Positions 38,276-47,316 of a stretch of DNA of 64,000 nucleotides are shown in pieces. Source of the stretch: Pseudomonas sp. MMS21 TM103 (lineage in GTDB: Bacteria > Pseudomonadota > Gammaproteobacteria > Pseudomonadales > Pseudomonadaceae); assembly GCF_022132145.1 (NCBI RefSeq), contig NZ_JAJISP010000007.1:186001-250000 (forward strand), written 5' to 3'. Made by a program: the position numbers and the translations under genes. Position 1 is the stretch's first letter, and each line of letters begins with the position of its first letter. The notes beneath the pieces were generated by a model. The model saw only the letters and a program-made list of their open reading frames with translations, made no database searches and was not told the origin of the DNA.

Positions 38276-39499
38276 CTATGGTTGTGCCTTGTAGGTCTTG
38301 AGCGCCTTGAGGCGCTCAAGACGCAGCGCCTCGCCCAGCTCGGGGCCTTGCAAGCCCTGCTCCAGCAACGGCTTGACCGCCACGGCGCGAGCCGCCTGCA
38401 TGGCGCCGCGCAGGTAGTCGGCTTGCGGGTAGTCGCGATGTTCCAGTCCGTCCCGCCCTCGCGCATCCATTTCGCAGGCCGCGATGAACGCCTCGAAGCG
38501 CTGCGGGCGGCGAAACACATCGAAGTGCTGTAGCAGCTCCAGCAGGGTCGAGGCTTTCAGCTCGAGGGCGCGATGGCCGTGAGTGTGATATTCGCCGACC
38601 AGCAGGGCCAGTTCCTGACAGTCTTTCGGCGCCTTGCTGCGTGCGTTGATCGCGCGAATCAGCTTCAGCCCGCGTTGCTCGTGGGCGATATGCCGGGGCC
38701 AGTCGGCCATCGGCGTCAGCCCTTTGCCCACATCATGCAGCAGGCAGGCCCAGCGCACCGTTAGCGGCTGCTGGTATTCGGCGCACTGACGCAAGACGCT
38801 GAGTACATGCGCGCCGGTATCGATTTCCGGGTGATGGGCGGGTGGCTGTGGCACGCCGAACAGTGCGTCGACTTCCGGTAGCAGCGCCCCGAGGGCGCCG
38901 CAGTCACGCAATACCTGGATAAACACATCGGGGCGCGGTTCGAGCAGGGCGCGGGAGATTTCCTTCCAGCTGCGTTCGGCTGTCAGCGCCGAAAGTTCAC
39001 CGGAGTCGCTCAGTTGCTGCATCAGCGCCAGGGTCTCGGGGGCCACGCGAAAGCCCAGGGGGGCATAGCGCGCGGCGAAGCGAGCGACCCTCAGCACCCG
39101 CAGCGGGTCTTCGGCAAAGGCCGGGGAGACATGCCGCAGCAGCTTGGCTGCGAGGTCGCGTTGGCCGCCATAGGGGTCAATCAAGTGGCCTTGTGCGTCC
39201 TCGGCCATGGCGTTGACGGTGAGGTCGCGGCGGATCAGGTCTTCTTCGAGGGTGACGTCCGGGCTGGCATGGAAGGTGAAGCCGCCATAGCCACGGCCAT
39301 TCTTGCGCTCGGTGCGCGCCAGGGCGTACTCCTCGCCGGTTTGCGGGTGCAGGAACACCGGGAAGTCTGCACCCACCGGGCGATAGCCCTGCTCCAGCAT
39401 CTGTTCGGCACTGGCACCGACCACCACCCAGTCGACCTCGGTGACTTCGCGGCCGAGCAGGCGATCTCGCACTGCGCCGCCGACTTTGTAGATCTGCAT
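38276..39499 (-). CDS. cca: CCA-adding tRNA nucleotidyltransferase
   Basis: A 407-residue enzyme that repairs or completes the 3' CCA of tRNAs. The nucleotidyltransferase head has MQIYKVGGAVRD and catalytic carboxylates at positions 21 and 23 (TEVDWVVVG). The base-recognition motif EEDLIRRDLTVNAMA follows at about residue 86, and a C-terminal HD-type domain (HDVGKG) lies near residue 228. Position 21 is Glu where E. coli and P. aeruginosa have Asp, a conservative change. The ATG at 39499 matches family N-termini. Confidence 0.95.
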   Translation of the reverse strand: MQIYKVGGAVRDRLLGREVTEVDWVVVGASAEQMLEQGYRPVGADFPVFLHPQTGEEYALARTERKNGRGYGGFTFHASPDVTLEEDLIRRDLTVNAMAEDAQGHLIDPYGGQRDLAAKLLRHVSPAFAEDPLRVLRVARFAARYAPLGFRVAPETLALMQQLSDSGELSALTAERSWKEISRALLEPRPDVFIQVLRDCGALGALLPEVDALFGVPQPPAHHPEIDTGAHVLSVLRQCAEYQQPLTVRWACLLHDVGKGLTPMADWPRHIAHEQRGLKLIRAINARSKAPKDCQELALLVGEYHTHGHRALELKASTLLELLQHFDVFRRPQRFEAFIAACEMDARGRDGLEHRDYPQADYLRGAMQAARAVAVKPLLEQGLQGPELGEALRLERLKALKTYKAQP

Positions 39500-39564
39500 G
39501 TCTGTTCCTCCGCTGAGTGCAGAGGATAACGGCTGTGGCGTACAGGCGGCCAGGAAGTTGCCGG

Positions 39565-41145
39565 TCAAATCGGCGGGATGATCAGGTCGAGCCGGGGGTA
39601 GTCACTGTCCTGATCGCTGTCGCTCTTGGGCGGCACATGCTGGGTGTCGATCAGTTTGTCGCCCTGCAGGGTTTCCAGGTGAATGTCGAAACCCCACAGG
39701 CGATGCAGGTGCTTGAGCACTTCATCGGTGGAGTTGCCCAGGGGTTTGCGGTCGTGCTGCTGGTGGCGCAGGGTCAGTGAGCGGTCGCCGCGGCGGTCGA
39801 TGCTCCAGATTTGGATGTTGGGCTCGCGATTACCCAGGTTGTACTGGGCGGCCAGGGTTTCGCGGATGCTTTGGTAGCCCGGCTCGTCGTGGATGGCCGG
39901 GACCAGCAATTCATCCTTCTGATCGTCGTCGAGAATGCTGAACAGCTTGAGGTCGCGAATTACCTTGGGCGACAGGTATTGCAGGATAAAGCTCTCGTCC
40001 TTGAAGCTGCTCATGGCGAACTTGAGGGTTGTCAGCCAGTCGCTGCCGGCGATATCGGGGAACCAGTGCTTGTCTTCTTCGGTGGGCTCTTCGCAGATCC
40101 GGCGGATGTCGCGGTACATGGCGAAGCCAAGGGTGTAGGGGTTGATGCCGCTGTAGTAGGGGCTGTCGAAGGGTGGCTGATAGATCACGCTGGTGTGCGA
40201 CTGGAGAAACTCCATCATGAAGCCGTCGGTGACCAGGCCCTCGTCATACAGGTCGTTCATCAGGGTGTAGTGCCAGAAACAGGCCCAGCCCTCGTTCATC
40301 ACCTGGGTCTGGCGCTGCGGGTAGAAGTACTGGGCGATCTTACGCACGATGCGGATCACCTCACGCTGCCAGGGTTCGAGCAGGGGCGCATGTTTCTCCA
40401 GGAAGTACAGGATGTTTTCCTGGGGCTCCGAGGGGAAGCGCTTGTTGTCTTCCTCGCCGCGCTTGCCGGCGCCCTTGGGGATGGTGCGCCAGAGGTCGTT
40501 GATCTGTTTCTGCAGATGCTCTTCGCGCTCCTTTTGCCGGCGCTGCTCCTCTTGGGCGGAAATCGGGTAGGGGCGTTTGTAGCGGTCGACCCCGTAATTC
40601 ATCAGGGCATGACAGGAATCGAGCAGGTCTTCCACTGCATCGATGCCGTGGCGCTCCTCGCACTTCATGATGTACTGCTTGGCGAAGACTAGGTAGTCGA
40701 CGATCGAGCTGGCGTCGGTCCAGCTGCGGAACAGGTAGTTGCCCTTGAAGAAGCTGTTGTGGCCGTAGCAGGCGTGGGCAATCACCAGTGCCTGCATGCA
40801 CATGGTGTTCTCTTCCATCAGGTAGGCGATGCAGGGGTCGGAGTTGATCACGATCTCGTAGGCCAGGCCCATCTGTCCGCGTTTGTAATTCTTCTCGGTA
40901 CTGAGGAAGTGTTTGCCATAGGACCAGTGGTGATAACCCAGCGGCATGCCCACCGAGGCGTAGGCGTCCATCATCTGTTCGGCGGTGATCACCTCGATCT
41001 GGATAGGGTAGGTGTCCAGCGCATAGCGTTCGGCGAGCCGGCCGATTTCGCGGTCGTAGGCGCCAATCAACTCGAAGGTCCACTCCGATCCGGTGGAGAT
41101 CGGCTGGCGTTTCTTCACGGGTACGCTGCTGTCTTGCGCTGTCAT
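39565..41145 (-). CDS. SpoVR family protein (YcgB)
   Basis: A 526-residue soluble protein with the SpoVR-family segments FLSTEKNYKRGQMGLAYEIV, NEGWACFWHYTLMN and FMMEFLQSHTSVIYQPPFDS. Its biochemical role is unknown. In Gram-negative bacteria it is almost always co-encoded with a YeaH/DUF444 protein and the PrkA/YeaG kinase, as here, and the set responds to nitrogen limitation or stationary-phase stress. It overlaps yeaH by 4 bp. Confidence 0.93.
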   Translation of the reverse strand: MTAQDSSVPVKKRQPISTGSEWTFELIGAYDREIGRLAERYALDTYPIQIEVITAEQMMDAYASVGMPLGYHHWSYGKHFLSTEKNYKRGQMGLAYEIVINSDPCIAYLMEENTMCMQALVIAHACYGHNSFFKGNYLFRSWTDASSIVDYLVFAKQYIMKCEERHGIDAVEDLLDSCHALMNYGVDRYKRPYPISAQEEQRRQKEREEHLQKQINDLWRTIPKGAGKRGEEDNKRFPSEPQENILYFLEKHAPLLEPWQREVIRIVRKIAQYFYPQRQTQVMNEGWACFWHYTLMNDLYDEGLVTDGFMMEFLQSHTSVIYQPPFDSPYYSGINPYTLGFAMYRDIRRICEEPTEEDKHWFPDIAGSDWLTTLKFAMSSFKDESFILQYLSPKVIRDLKLFSILDDDQKDELLVPAIHDEPGYQSIRETLAAQYNLGNREPNIQIWSIDRRGDRSLTLRHQQHDRKPLGNSTDEVLKHLHRLWGFDIHLETLQGDKLIDTQHVPPKSDSDQDSDYPRLDLIIPPI

Positions 41146-42413
41146 GTTGCAAGCCTCCGCTGGAACAGTTCGCGGAACACGGGGTAAATATCGCCTGCCG
41201 AGACCAGTTGCTGCTGGGCGAAGGTTTCGTCAAAGGCCTCGCTGACCTGCTCGTACTCGAACCACAGCGCCTGGTGCTCGCGCGGGGTGATCTCGACGTA
41301 GGTGAAATATTGCACGAACGGCATGATCTGCTTCATCAATATATCCCGGCAAATCGGCGAATCGTCATTCCAGTTGTCGCCATCCGACGCCTGGGCGCCA
41401 TAGATATTCCACTCGTTGGTGGGGTAGCGCTCGGCCATGATCTCCTGCATCAGCTTGAGCGCGCTGGAGACGATGGTGCCGCCGGTTTCGCGGGAGTAGA
41501 AGAACTCCTCCTCGTCCACCTCCTTGGCGCTGGTGTGGTGGCGGATGAACACCACGTCGATCTTGTCGTAGTTACGCTTGAGAAACAGGTACAGCAGGAT
41601 GAAAAAGCGTTTGGCGATGTCCTTGGTGGCCTGGGTCATCGAGCCGGACACGTCCATCAGGCAGAACATCACCGCTTTCGAGCTGGGGTTGGGTTGCTTG
41701 ACCAGCAGGTTGTACTTGAGGTCGAAGGTGTCGAGGAAGGGCACGCGCTTTATCCGGGCCTGGAGCTTGCCGACTTCAAGCTCAAGCGCCTGAATATCGC
41801 CGAAGTTGTCCGGCTCTTCGCGCTTCAGCCGCTCCAGTTCGAGTTGCGCCTCTTTCAGCTTGGTGCGGCTGCTGCCAGACAGGGCGATGCGCCGGGCGTG
41901 GGCTGAGCGCAGGGTGCGCACGATGTTGATCCGTGACGGATTGCCCTCGTTGCTGATACCGGCGCGCACGGTCTTGAAGGTATCGGCACCGGTCAGGTGG
42001 CGCTTCACCAGGTTGGGCAGTTCAAGATCCTCGAACATGAAGTCGAGAAATTCTTCCTGGGTGATCTGGAAAACAAACTCATCCATGCCTTCGCCAGTGT
42101 TGCTGGCCTTGCCCGCCCCGCGACCGCCCCCTCCACCTGGCGGACGGGGGATGCGTTCGCCCGCGATGAATTCCTTGTTACCCGGATGGACGGCGGTCTG
42201 CTTGCCGCCGCGGCCGTGGTGAAACACTGGCTCGTCGATATCGCGACCAGGAATGCTGATTTGTTCGCCATGCTCCATGTCGGTAATGGAACGACGGCTC
42301 ACCGCCTCTTCGACGGCTTTCTTGATGTGGTCACGGTAACGCCGCAAGAACCGCTGGCGGTTAACCGTGCTCTTGTTCTTGCCGTTCAGACGTCGGTCGA
42401 TCACATGGCTCAT
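41142..42413 (-). CDS. yeaH: YeaH / DUF444 family protein
   Basis: A 423-residue protein starting MSHVIDRRLNGKNKSTVNRQ. It has a glycine-rich linker (about 90-105, GGGGGRGAGKA) and a C-terminal von Willebrand A-like domain with the metal-ion motif MDVSGSMTQ (about 243-251). It is the partner of PrkA and SpoVR and is thought to act in the same stress pathway. The ATG at 42413 follows GGAGG. The gap to prkA contains a perfect hairpin that may lower expression relative to the kinase. Confidence 0.92.
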   Translation of the reverse strand: MSHVIDRRLNGKNKSTVNRQRFLRRYRDHIKKAVEEAVSRRSITDMEHGEQISIPGRDIDEPVFHHGRGGKQTAVHPGNKEFIAGERIPRPPGGGGGRGAGKASNTGEGMDEFVFQITQEEFLDFMFEDLELPNLVKRHLTGADTFKTVRAGISNEGNPSRINIVRTLRSAHARRIALSGSSRTKLKEAQLELERLKREEPDNFGDIQALELEVGKLQARIKRVPFLDTFDLKYNLLVKQPNPSSKAVMFCLMDVSGSMTQATKDIAKRFFILLYLFLKRNYDKIDVVFIRHHTSAKEVDEEEFFYSRETGGTIVSSALKLMQEIMAERYPTNEWNIYGAQASDGDNWNDDSPICRDILMKQIMPFVQYFTYVEITPREHQALWFEYEQVSEAFDETFAQQQLVSAGDIYPVFRELFQRRLAT

Positions 42414-42459
42414 AGGGCCCCTCCGAGGAGCTGCAAGCGACACGCCACAATCTGCAAAT

Positions 42460-42479
42460 GCGACCCCGCCCGGGGTCGC
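42460..42479. terminator. Intercistronic hairpin between prkA and yeaH
   Basis: GCGACCCCG-CC-CGGGGTCGC, a perfect stem without a T-run in the 104-bp gap. Probably an attenuating or mRNA-stabilising structure inside the prkA-yeaH-spoVR operon. Confidence 0.5.
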
Positions 42480-42517
42480 GTTGGTTTGCAGCTCGAAGCG
42501 TGCTGCTTATGGCTGCC

Positions 42518-44440
42518 TTACTGCGATTTACGAACCCGCAGATACCACTCGGACAGCAGGCGAACCTGCTTGTCGGTGTAGCCGCGCTCGACCATGCGAG
42601 TGACGAAATCGTTGTGTTTCTGTTGATCCTCCTTGCTCGCTTTGGCGTTGAAACTGATGACCGGCAACAGGTCTTCGGTATTGGAGAACATTTTCTTCTC
42701 GATCACTACGCGCAGCTTCTCGTAGCTGAGCCAGGTCGGGTTCTTGCCGTTGTTGTTGGCGCGGGCGCGCAGCACGAAGTTGACGATCTCGTTGCGGAAG
42801 TCCTTCGGATTGCTGATGCCTGCCGGTTTCTCGATTTTCTCCAGCTCCTCGTTGAGCGCGACGCGGTTGAGGATCTCGCCGGTTTCCGGGTCACGGTATT
42901 CCTGATCCTGAATCCAGAAGTCGGCGTACAGCACATAACGGTCGAAGATGTTCTGCCCGTATTCGCTGTAGGACTCGAGGTAGGCGGTCTGGATTTCCTT
43001 GCCGATGAACTCGATATAGCGCGGCGCCAGATACTCCTTGATAAAGCGCAGGTAGCGCTCGCGGGTTTCGGCGGGGAACTGCTCCTGTTCGATCTGCTGC
43101 TCCAGCACATAGAGCAAGTGCACCGGGTTGGCTGCCACCTCGTGCGGGTCGAAGTTGAACACCTTGGACAGGATCTTGAAGGCAAAGCGGGTCGACAGAC
43201 CATTCATGCCCTCGTCGACCCCGGCAGTGTCGCGGTATTCCTGGATCGACTTGGCCTTGGGGTCGGTGTCCTTGAGGTTCTCGCCGTCATAGACGCGCAT
43301 CTTCGAGTAGATGTTCGAGTTCTCCGGTTCTTTCAGGCGGCTCAGTACCGAGAACTGGGCGAGCATCTTCAGGGTGTCCGGTGCGCAGTGGGCTTTTGCC
43401 AGGGAGCTGTTGAACAGCAACTTGTCGTAGATCTTGATTTCGTCGGTAACACGCAGGCAGTAGGGCACCTTGACGATGTAGATGCGGTCGATGAACGCCT
43501 CGTTGTTCTTGTTGTTGCGGAAGTTGTGCCATTCCGACTCGTTGGAGTGGGCCAGCAGGATGCCGCTGTAGGGGATCGCGCCGAGGCCCTCGGTGCTGTT
43601 GTAGTTGCCTTCCTGGGTGGCGGTGAGCAAGGGGTGCAGAACCTTGATCGGCGCCTTGAACATCTCGACGAATTCCATCAGGCCCTGGTTGGCCCGACAC
43701 AGGGCACCGGAGTAGCTGTAGGCATCGGCGTCGTTCTGCGGAAACTCTTCCAGTTTGCGGATATCCACCTTGCCAACCAGGGAGGAGATATCCTGATTGT
43801 TCTCGTCGCCCGGTTCAGTTTTGGCGATGGCGATCTGGTTGAGGATCGAGGGGAACAGCTTGACCACGCGGAACTGGCTGATGTCGCCGCCGAACTCGGT
43901 CAGGCGCTTGGTCGCCCAGGGCGACATGATGCTGCTCAGGTAGCGTTGCGGAATGCCGTATTCCTCTTCGAGGATGGCGCCGTCCTCATCGACGTTGAAC
44001 AGGCCGAGCGGCGACTCGAACACGGGGGAACCCTTGATGGCATAGAAGGGCACTTTTTCCATCAGGTGCTTGAGTTTTTCCGCCAGCGACGACTTGCCGC
44101 CGCCAACCGGACCCAGCAGGTAGAGGATCTGCTTCTTCTCTTCCAGGCCTTGGGCGGCGTGGCGGAAGTAGGAGACGATCTGGTCGATGCACTCCTCCAT
44201 GCCGTGGAAGTCGGCGAAGGTCGGATAGCGACGGATCACCTTGTTGGAGAAGATCCGCGACAGCCTAGAGTTGCTTGAAGTATCGATCAACTCAGGCTCG
44301 CCAATCGCCAGCAGCAGACGCTCTGCTGCAGTGGCGTAGGCACTGCGATCCTGTTTGCACAGTTCGAGGTATTCCTGCAGGGAGTACTCCTCCTGCCGGG
44401 TCGCCTCGAAACGTTGTTGGAAGTGGCTGAAAATGCTCAT
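42518..44440 (-). CDS. prkA: PrkA/YeaG serine protein kinase
   Basis: A 640-residue AAA+/kinase fusion. The ATPase part has Walker A LLGPVGGGKSSL (about residue 106) and a PrkA N-terminal domain; the C-terminal part holds the PrkA kinase-like domain. In E. coli YeaG autophosphorylates and acts in nitrogen-starvation and stationary-phase survival. The ATG at 44440 with GAGGTG is the family start (MSIFSHFQQRFEATRQEEY). First gene of prkA-yeaH-spoVR. The 282-bp upstream gap holds its promoter and an imperfect hairpin near 44660-44685, with no gene. Confidence 0.95.
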   Translation of the reverse strand: MSIFSHFQQRFEATRQEEYSLQEYLELCKQDRSAYATAAERLLLAIGEPELIDTSSNSRLSRIFSNKVIRRYPTFADFHGMEECIDQIVSYFRHAAQGLEEKKQILYLLGPVGGGKSSLAEKLKHLMEKVPFYAIKGSPVFESPLGLFNVDEDGAILEEEYGIPQRYLSSIMSPWATKRLTEFGGDISQFRVVKLFPSILNQIAIAKTEPGDENNQDISSLVGKVDIRKLEEFPQNDADAYSYSGALCRANQGLMEFVEMFKAPIKVLHPLLTATQEGNYNSTEGLGAIPYSGILLAHSNESEWHNFRNNKNNEAFIDRIYIVKVPYCLRVTDEIKIYDKLLFNSSLAKAHCAPDTLKMLAQFSVLSRLKEPENSNIYSKMRVYDGENLKDTDPKAKSIQEYRDTAGVDEGMNGLSTRFAFKILSKVFNFDPHEVAANPVHLLYVLEQQIEQEQFPAETRERYLRFIKEYLAPRYIEFIGKEIQTAYLESYSEYGQNIFDRYVLYADFWIQDQEYRDPETGEILNRVALNEELEKIEKPAGISNPKDFRNEIVNFVLRARANNNGKNPTWLSYEKLRVVIEKKMFSNTEDLLPVISFNAKASKEDQQKHNDFVTRMVERGYTDKQVRLLSEWYLRVRKSQ

Positions 44441-44722
44441 AACTTCACCTCGCTCGATGCTTAAAGCCGCCGTGGCATCGGTCGTGCGGGTGCTGGCGAT
44501 CGGCTGATGGATCAGCCGAGGATAGTCCCCCAGAACACCTAATGGTCTTACCGATGGCCCGGATGCCGGCTGGCCGGCTCTACCTTGATTTTGATGGCCT
44601 GAACTAAAGGATAGTTCGGAATCGGTAAGATCAAGTGGCAACGAACGATAACAGGATATTACCGCTCGCTAGGGGCGAGTGGTAGTCCAGCGCTGGCGTG
44701 GCCTTGAGGGGCGAATAAATTT

Positions 44723-45052
44723 TTATTCGTCGGGTGTTTGCGCGGTTTCTTCCGGGAAGGTCGCGCGCCACAGTTCGAAGCCGCCATCCAGGCTGTACAC
44801 CGCGCTGAAGCCTTGGCCGACCAGGTAGGCGGCGGCACTCTGGCTGGAGTTGCCGTGGTAGCAGGTGACGATCAGCGGCAAGTCGAGATCGGCCCTGGCG
44901 ATGAAATCGTGCAGCGAGTGATTGTCCAGGTGCTGCGCGCCTTTGATATGGCCGGCGGCAAAGCTTTGCGGGTCGCGGATGTCGACCACTGCGGCGCCCT
45001 GTTGACGCAGCAGCTGGGCTTCGGACGGGGGGATACGTGTGAACTCGCTCAT
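44723..45052 (-). CDS. glpE: Thiosulfate sulfurtransferase GlpE (rhodanese)
   Basis: A 109-residue single-domain rhodanese. It has AAVVDIRDPQSFAAGHIKGA and the catalytic cysteine loop VTCYHGNSSQSAA (Cys at about residue 64). It transfers sulfur from thiosulfate to cyanide or other thiophiles. It overlaps apaH by 4 bp, making an apaG-apaH-glpE unit. Confidence 0.95.
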   Translation of the reverse strand: MSEFTRIPPSEAQLLRQQGAAVVDIRDPQSFAAGHIKGAQHLDNHSLHDFIARADLDLPLIVTCYHGNSSQSAAAYLVGQGFSAVYSLDGGFELWRATFPEETAQTPDE

Positions 45053-45873
45053 GGATGCACCTCACTGCAGTTACAGCGGTGACGTTCACCGCTATCGACA
45101 TTCAATAGGGTTAAGGCGCCACCCCACACGCATCCGGTGTCCAGGGCGAACAGACCGGGTTCCTCGCAGCGACCTTCCAGTGCCGCCCAGTGGCCGAAGA
45201 TGATCTTCTGCCCGCGGGTCTTGCGCTGTTTGTGGCTGAACCAGGGCGCATAACCGGGCGGCGCGCTGCCGGCGCCTTCCTTGCTTTTCAGGTCCAGGGT
45301 GCCATCTGCCGTGCAGAAGCGCATGCGCGTGAAGTAGTTGGTGATCACCCGCAGGCGGGTCACGCCGTGCAGATCCTTGTCCCACTTGGCGGGCTCGTTG
45401 CCATACATGCCATCGAGGAACAGCGGAAAGCGGGCGTCGTCGAGCAGGGCTTCCTCAACCTCGGCCGCGCGCCTGAGGGCTTTCTGAACTGACCATTGCG
45501 GCGGGATGCCGGCATGCACCAGGACGATGTCGCGCTCGGCGTCATAATGCATCAGCTTCTGGCGGCGCAACCAGTCGAGCAGGTCGGCGCGATCCGCTGC
45601 GTCGAGAATCTCCTGCAGGGTGTCGCTCTTCTTCAGTCGTTCGATATTGCACGCGACAGCCAGCAGGTGCAGGTCATGGTTGCCCAGTACGCAGGTCAGC
45701 GCCTCGCGCATCTGATAGAGGAAGCGCAAGGTGGCGAGCGATTCCGGGCCGCGGTTGACCAGGTCGCCGACCAGCCACAGGCGATCTATGGCGGGGTCGA
45801 ATGCGACCCGCTGCAGCAGGCATTGCAGGGGTTTCAGGCAGCCTTGCAGGTCGCCGACGGCATACGTCGCCAT
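45049..45873 (-). CDS. apaH: Bis(5'-nucleosyl)-tetraphosphatase ApaH
   Basis: A 274-residue symmetrical Ap4A hydrolase. The metallophosphatase motifs GDLQG (about residue 7), WLVGDLVNRGPES (about 32-44) and LGNHDLHLLA (about 62) are intact. It degrades alarmone Ap4A and removes Np4 caps from mRNA. The ATG at 45873 shares its A with the apaG stop, so the two are tightly coupled; a much longer upstream frame exists but is not family sequence. Confidence 0.96.
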   Translation of the reverse strand: MATYAVGDLQGCLKPLQCLLQRVAFDPAIDRLWLVGDLVNRGPESLATLRFLYQMREALTCVLGNHDLHLLAVACNIERLKKSDTLQEILDAADRADLLDWLRRQKLMHYDAERDIVLVHAGIPPQWSVQKALRRAAEVEEALLDDARFPLFLDGMYGNEPAKWDKDLHGVTRLRVITNYFTRMRFCTADGTLDLKSKEGAGSAPPGYAPWFSHKQRKTRGQKIIFGHWAALEGRCEEPGLFALDTGCVWGGALTLLNVDSGERHRCNCSEVHP

Positions 45874-46253
45874 CAGTGCAGCGAGCCTGGTACCGCCAGG
45901 CGGAACGGTGCGATAAGGGCATCGAACTGCTTGCCGTCTTCGGCGAGCATCTGGTAACTGCCCTGCATGGTGCCGACGCGGCTGGTCATGACGGTGCCGC
46001 TGCTGTATGTGTGGCTCTCTCCGGCCGCGATCAGCGGTTGTTGGCCGACCACGCCAGCGCCACGCACCTCCTGCACATGGCCGTCGCCATCGGTGATGAG
46101 CCAGTGGCGTGACAACAGTTTGGCCGGCAACTGCCCGTGGTTGACGATGGTCACGTTGTAGGCGAAAGCGAAGCGATTCTGCTCCGGCTGTGACTGTTCC
46201 GGCAGATAGCGGGTGGTGACGCTGACGTCGACCTGGTAACGGGGATCTGACAT
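45873..46253 (-). CDS. apaG: ApaG domain protein
   Basis: A 126-residue beta-sandwich protein with the ApaG signatures QNRFAFAYNVTIVNHG and RHWLITDGDG...VRGAGVVGQQP. Its function is unclear; it accompanies apaH in most gammaproteobacteria and is linked to Ap4A or cation responses. The start at 46253 (MSDPRYQVDVSV) matches the family length. Downstream of rsmA by 146 bp. Confidence 0.95.
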   Translation of the reverse strand: MSDPRYQVDVSVTTRYLPEQSQPEQNRFAFAYNVTIVNHGQLPAKLLSRHWLITDGDGHVQEVRGAGVVGQQPLIAAGESHTYSSGTVMTSRVGTMQGSYQMLAEDGKQFDALIAPFRLAVPGSLH

Positions 46254-46399
46254 GTACAAAACCTGCTTGATAACTGCTGCTCTGGAAATTGCGGCGTTGC
46301 GAATGGGCCGGGACATAGTGTCTCGAAAGGCTCATTCACACCTCGTAAGCTCGTCTCGAGCATCCTTCGCAGTCGTTGCGATGAGCCAGTTTAACTGGC

Positions 46400-47206
46400 T
46401 CAAACAGCGTTGGGTTGTTCGGCCAGCCGATCGGCCAGGCGTACAAAGGCCGCCAGATCCAGCTGTTCGGGGCGCAGGCTGCCATCGACGCCAGCCGCTT
46501 CAATTTCCTCTGCGGTCAACAGGGCCTTGAGCGTGTTGCGCAGGGTCTTGCGACGCTGGTTGAAGGCCTCGCGCACGACGTTCTCGAGCAGGCGGTGGTC
46601 CTTGGCCGGGTGGGGCAGCACTTCATGCGGCACCAGGCGGACGATCGCCGAGTCGACCTTGGGCGGCGGATTGAATGCGCCGGGGCCGACATTGAACAGG
46701 TGCTCCACCCGGCAGTGGTACTGCACCATGATCGACAGCCGGCCCCAGTCCTTGCCGCCCGGGCCTGCAGCCAGGCGCTCGACCACTTCCTTCTGCAGCA
46801 TGAAGTGCATGTCGCGGATCAGTGCGGCGTTGTTCAGCAAGTGGAAGATCAGCGGGGTGGAGATGTTGTACGGCAGGTTGCCGACCACGCGCAGGCTATG
46901 CGGGGCAGGGTTTAGGCTGCTGAAATCGAACTTCAGGGCGTCGCCCTGATGCAGCTGGAAGCGCGGTTCGGCGGCAAACTTGTGATTGAGGATCGGGATC
47001 AGGTCGCGATCCAGTTCGATCACGTCGAGTTGTGCGCCGCTGTCGAGCAGGCCTTCGGTGAGGGCGCCCTGGCCCGGGCCGATTTCCAGCATGCGCTCGC
47101 CTTCACGGGCATGGATGGCGCGCAGGATGCGGTGGATGACCCCGGCGTCGTGCAGGAAGTTCTGGCCGAAGCGCTTGCGCGCGCGGTGTTGGGGGTGTTC
47201 GGACAT
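46400..47206 (-). CDS. rsmA: 16S rRNA dimethyladenosine transferase RsmA/KsgA
   Basis: A 268-residue SAM-dependent methyltransferase. It has HRARKRFGQNFLHD at the N-terminus, SAM motif LEIGPGQGALTEGL (about 44) and catalytic NLPYNIST (about 115). It dimethylates A1518 and A1519 of 16S rRNA during 30S maturation. Note that this RsmA (also ksgA) is unrelated to the RNA-binding RsmA targeted by the small RNA at 1158. The gap 47207-47316 to pdxA holds nothing recognisable. Confidence 0.97.
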   Translation of the reverse strand: MSEHPQHRARKRFGQNFLHDAGVIHRILRAIHAREGERMLEIGPGQGALTEGLLDSGAQLDVIELDRDLIPILNHKFAAEPRFQLHQGDALKFDFSSLNPAPHSLRVVGNLPYNISTPLIFHLLNNAALIRDMHFMLQKEVVERLAAGPGGKDWGRLSIMVQYHCRVEHLFNVGPGAFNPPPKVDSAIVRLVPHEVLPHPAKDHRLLENVVREAFNQRRKTLRNTLKALLTAEEIEAAGVDGSLRPEQLDLAAFVRLADRLAEQPNAV

Positions 47207-47316
47207 GGAGCAGCTCCAAGCCTCAAGCTGCAAGCGTCATGCAAGCGCCCAAAGCAGCAAGGCAAAGGGGCGCAGCTTACCAGTTGCGGGCGCACTCGGC
47301 ACCCTGATTGGCCCGG

